Source: Bacteroidales bacterium (GTDB lineage: Bacteria; Bacteroidota; Bacteroidia; Bacteroidales; Muribaculaceae). From it: DNA of 9,150 nt. Shown here piece after piece: positions 7,601-9,150 of this stretch (the stretch's first letter is position 1; each line of letters opens with the position of its first letter). The position numbers were made by a program, and so were the translations under genes. A model generated the notes under the pieces. It made no database searches. It saw only the letters and a program-made list of their open reading frames with translations, and was not told the DNA's origin. The DNA is taken from assembly GCA_004553095.1 (NCBI GenBank), contig SFMJ01000060.1, positions 1 through 9,150 on the forward strand, given 5' to 3'.

Positions 7601-7970
7601 TCGCGAAGAAGAGATCGAAGAATTCAGGGCCAACCTGGTCGACCGTTTCGGCAAGATACCGACAGTGAGTGAAGAGTTGATAAAAGTAGTGTCGCTACGC
7701 ATGATAGCGAAGCGGCTTGGGATAGAGAGAGTTGTGATGAAGAAGGGTGTGATGCGTCTCTATTTCGTACATGACGACAATCGTGCCTACTACAATTCGC
7801 CCGCCTTCGGGCGAGTGGTGGCATACGCACAGCATCACTTCAAAGAGTGTCAATTCAAGGATGTTACAGTCGGAGGGGTAATAACTCACTCCCTGATTAC
7901 CGCCGGCGTGGAGAGTGTGTCGGCAGCCCTCGCCATCTTCCAAGAGATGGAGGGCAACAAGCCGGCATAG
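4611..7970 (+). CDS. mfd: Transcription-repair coupling factor
   Basis: Mfd is a DNA translocase that pushes or removes stalled RNA polymerase and recruits UvrA to the lesion. At 1119 residues it is close to the E. coli length and every domain is present. The UvrB-like N-terminal region includes DPPSQMLRADVLERL near 98-112 and the UvrA-contacting part near 165-220 (RRGSILDVYSYAGELPYRID). The RNA polymerase interaction domain starts at E435 (EVGDFIVHIDHGIGRFGG). The RecG-like motor has Walker A GDVGFGKT (585-592, K591), DEEQ (686-689), SATPIPRT (712-719) and the arginine-finger motif RGRVGR (857-862). The C-terminal TRCF domain spans about 974-1075. The ATG overlaps the S41 stop as ATGA, so translation is probably coupled. 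The motor motifs that separate it from RecG and UvrB are intact and I see no frameshift. It ends 10 bases from a convergent gene. Confidence 0.97.
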   Translation: MTLSESSKYFLTPARREAFRSLLGDKSCRRMSLTGLVGSAPAMFFAMVEGGKSPLLIIANDITEAGYIYNDIRNIAGEESVAVFPSGYKRDIKYGQVDPPSQMLRADVLERLRSSSRPLRCVVTCPEALAEKVAERKELDDKTIRIKTGEKLVMSEVVARLIDLGFDSVEYVYEPGQFARRGSILDVYSYAGELPYRIDFFDNDVDTIRTFNVETQLSEEKLAEISIVPASTCDTTIGISLLEYMGEDTVVAHSDPDYIISRIKEITTQTFSQSALIADEGDPDAMQKVVDADDFEARFQRMRQIYYGPGNAPASFGAQSTLQFDCTLQSLYHKNFDLIADSFGRMLAEGYRIMILSDSPYQAERLKTIFEDRGDDIKFTPVGPTIHEGFVDNTSRICYFTDHQIFDRFHKYSLRSDKARAGKLALSIKELNQIEVGDFIVHIDHGIGRFGGLVKTDVNGRPQEMIKLFYQNNDLVLVSIHALHKLSKYRGKEGIPPKISKLGGGSWNRMKERTKEKMKEMARELISLYARRNTLQGHAFAPDSYLQHELEASFIYEDTPDQMRATQAVKADMEKSKPMDRLICGDVGFGKTEIAIRAAFKAATDGKQVAVLVPTTVLAMQHYHTFCSRLKDFPVRVEFLSRAKKPKEIKEILADLEAGKIDILIGTHKIIGKSVKFKDLGLLIIDEEQKFGVAVKEKLKQMKVNVDTLTMSATPIPRTLQFSLMGARDLSSLNTPPANRQPIETCVSTLDDNVVKEAIEFELSRNGQVFFVSNRIENLNELEAKIRRLVPDAKIVVAHGQMPPERLEQAIIDFSNQDYDILLSTTIVENGIDMPNVNTILVNNADRFGLSELHQLRGRVGRSNRKAFCYLLVPPGKPLTAVARRRLHAIESFSDLGSGIHIAMQDLDIRGAGNLFGSEQSGFIADLGYEAYQQILREAVLELKTEEFGDEFKEVSDSDEFVSDVVIESDMELRLPPEYVPQENERISLYRRLDNMDREEEIEEFRANLVDRFGKIPTVSEELIKVVSLRMIAKRLGIERVVMKKGVMRLYFVHDDNRAYYNSPAFGRVVAYAQHHFKECQFKDVTVGGVITHSLITAGVESVSAALAIFQEMEGNKPA

Positions 7971-7980
7971 AAACGCCTGA

Positions 7981-8382
7981 TTACTCCTTGCGGCGAGCCG
8001 AGGGGAGGAGGGAGAGGGTCAGTTCATACGAACCGACCGAAGCCACTATCACAATCACACCGATGCAGACCCAAAGGATCATAGCGATAGCATCGAAACC
8101 GGGGGCAAAACGAGTCACGAAATCAGGCATCGCAGGTAAGGATACACCTTGGATCAGAGCCTCGAAATAGGGGATGTAAAGAGCCAGCATGAATCCTACG
8201 ACAAATCCGACACAAGCAGCGACAGCCATAGCGATGCGGCTTCTCTGCCGGCGAGCCGTCAGATGCTTATGCACGATCTCCATATTGTCGATCTCACGCT
8301 CCACGCGATCCATAAACTGAAAACTCGACGAGAGGTCGGGATCAAAATCGGCAAACAAACTTCTTATATTGTCATCTTCCAT
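7981..8382 (-). CDS. Small two-helix membrane protein, candidate anti-sigma factor
   Basis: This 133-residue protein is encoded 12 bases after the ECF sigma gene on the same strand. An acidic cytoplasmic-looking N-terminal segment (1-45) includes DFDPDLSSSFQFMDRVE, then a basic RRQRSR (44-49) that fits the positive-inside rule. Hydrophobic helices lie at about 50-72 and 97-118, and the protein ends in a short basic tail (RRKE). Both termini should face the cytoplasm. A short N-terminal domain plus membrane helices, encoded directly after an ECF sigma factor, is the usual arrangement of an anti-sigma factor, but I see no zinc-binding HxxxCxxC motif of the ZAS family. The role is therefore inferred from position, and the protein could instead be an effector or unrelated. 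No clear Shine-Dalgarno sequence is present; it may rely on coupling with the sigma gene. Confidence 0.8.
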   Translation of the reverse strand: MEDDNIRSLFADFDPDLSSSFQFMDRVEREIDNMEIVHKHLTARRQRSRIAMAVAACVGFVVGFMLALYIPYFEALIQGVSLPAMPDFVTRFAPGFDAIAMILWVCIGVIVIVASVGSYELTLSLLPSARRKE

Positions 8383-8394
8383 AGTTTAAGGGGG

Positions 8395-8877
8395 CTAATT
8401 AGCGGTTTGTAATATATTACGCAGATGGACACGTCCGCGCGACAACTGTTGTCTGACAGCCTCTTGCGATATTTCCAAGGTCTGCGAGATCTCCTTGGCA
8501 GAATACCCCTCCATATAGAAAAGGAGGATGGTGGTGCGCTCATGGCTCGGGATCTTGGCGAGGGCTTGATAGAGGGCTTGATACTTGAAGGTATCGTCAG
8601 AGCGAGTCTCAGCCGTCATATTGAGGGCATCGTCATAATCGCTGAAGACACGCTGCGAACGGCGCTGATTCAGAAAAGTATTGTATGCTATACGAAAGAT
8701 CCACGAACGAAACTTCTGACTATCCTTGCAACTATCCATGGCAAGGTAGGCCTTGACGAAGGCATCTTGCGCTATGTCGTCGGCAAGTTGCGTGTCGCCA
8801 CAACAGAGGGCAGTGAGGAAGCGACGGATCCCTTTCTCACTACTCTTGACAAGCGATATGTATTCTTCGCGGTTCAT
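8395..8877 (-). CDS. ECF-type RNA polymerase sigma factor
   Basis: This 160-residue protein has the two-domain build of extracytoplasmic function sigma factors and lacks regions 1 and 3. Sigma region 2 spans about 14-75: DIAQDAFVKAY (34-44) is the core-binding and -10 recognition helix area, and FRSWIFRIAYNTFLNQRR (56-73) is the signature that follows. An acidic linker (79-97) leads to sigma region 4 at about 100-155. Its helix-turn-helix is GYSAKEISQTLEISQEAVRQ (124-143), followed by QLSRGRVHLR. It would direct RNA polymerase to a small regulon, probably in response to an envelope or growth signal. AAGGA at 8886-8882, four bases before the ATG, is a possible ribosome site. It sits between two membrane-protein genes in a tight operon, and its activity is probably held by one of them. 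The target promoters and the signal are not visible here. Confidence 0.95.
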   Translation of the reverse strand: MNREEYISLVKSSEKGIRRFLTALCCGDTQLADDIAQDAFVKAYLAMDSCKDSQKFRSWIFRIAYNTFLNQRRSQRVFSDYDDALNMTAETRSDDTFKYQALYQALAKIPSHERTTILLFYMEGYSAKEISQTLEISQEAVRQQLSRGRVHLRNILQTAN

Positions 8878-8889
8878 CGAATCCTTACA

Positions 8890-9150
8890 TTACGCCTCGG
8901 GTGTGTTATCATAGTCGGAGAGTGCAGACTCCCTCTTCACACTCTTGCCTGTGACAAAATATACTATCAGGAAACTTATACCAATGGCTGCGGAGATCGA
9001 TCCTATCACTAAAAAGTTTTTATGGGCTTCAGCAAAGAAAACGAGCAAGGACAATCCCAAGCCGATTAGAGTGAAGATGCATCCCTTAAGCAGGCGGCTG
9101 ATACGTTGCTCTTCAGGTGTCTTGAGGGCTTGTTTTTTCTCTTTTTCATC
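8890..9150 (-). CDS. Membrane protein, C-terminal fragment (5' end beyond window)
   Basis: The frame is open from the right edge to the TAA at 8892-8890, giving 86 residues. The visible part starts with a charged stretch (DEKEKKQALKTPEEQRISRL), then a hydrophobic helix (GCIFTLIGLGLSLLVFFAEA), a short loop (HKNF), a second helix (LVIGSISAAIGISFLIVYFV) and an acidic cytoplasmic tail ending in DNTPEA. The layout resembles the small DUF6249-type membrane proteins often found near sigma genes in Bacteroidota, but I cannot confirm that family from this fragment. Its stop lies 12 bases before the ECF sigma start, so it is probably the first or an early gene of that operon. The promoter is outside the window. 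Confidence 0.8.
   Translation of the reverse strand, partial: DEKEKKQALKTPEEQRISRLLKGCIFTLIGLGLSLLVFFAEAHKNFLVIGSISAAIGISFLIVYFVTGKSVKRESALSDYDNTPEA

Noticed and set aside
8395..8402. CTAATTAG palindrome between the sigma and membrane-protein genes
   Set aside because: It is eight bases long, includes the sigma stop codon and is of a size expected by chance.
8425..9012. 195-residue plus-strand frame across the sigma gene and its neighbour
   Set aside because: It is antisense to clear sigma regions 2 and 4, crosses two gene boundaries and matches no family I know.

Overview
The window looks like chromosomal DNA from a member of the Bacteroidales (Bacteroidota). Three things suggest this: the promoters match the Bacteroidota form (a -7 box TAnnTTTG with a TTG/TTTG box about 20 bases upstream), most starts lack a strong Shine-Dalgarno sequence, and the nadB, S41 peptidase and mfd proteins have the character of that group. 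The housekeeping genes are fairly GC-rich for the order (about 58-63% in lines I counted). That could fit a Muribaculaceae-like family, but this is only a guess.

Layout. From 1 to 760 on the minus strand is the 5' part of a secreted WG-repeat protein, visibly AT-richer (about 39% GC in counted lines) and running off the left edge. From 761 to 1344 is a long divergent intergenic region. Its left part is the 5' leader of the WG-repeat gene: a promoter at 1041-1071 and RNA segments that can form alternative hairpins, the last followed by a T-tract, as in an attenuator. Its right part is the nadB leader. From 1345 to 7970 on the plus strand is a tight run of three genes: nadB (L-aspartate oxidase), an S41 C-terminal processing peptidase and mfd (transcription-repair coupling factor), with junctions of +6 bases and an ATGA overlap. 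Only 10 bases separate mfd from a convergent minus-strand operon (9150 to 7981). That operon encodes a two-helix membrane protein (5' end outside the window), an ECF sigma factor and another small two-helix membrane protein that is a candidate anti-sigma factor.

How the genes relate. NadB makes iminoaspartate for NAD synthesis, the S41 protease acts in the cell envelope and Mfd links stalled transcription to excision repair. They probably share a transcript without sharing a pathway. The three minus-strand genes at the right look like a self-contained regulatory unit, a sigma factor with membrane partners. The least ordinary part is the leader at 761-1036. It has four complementary segments that can pair in mutually exclusive ways, stays open in short reading frames on both strands and ends at the start codon of a gene of different base composition. 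I could not run a homology search or RNA folding, so its identity is open.
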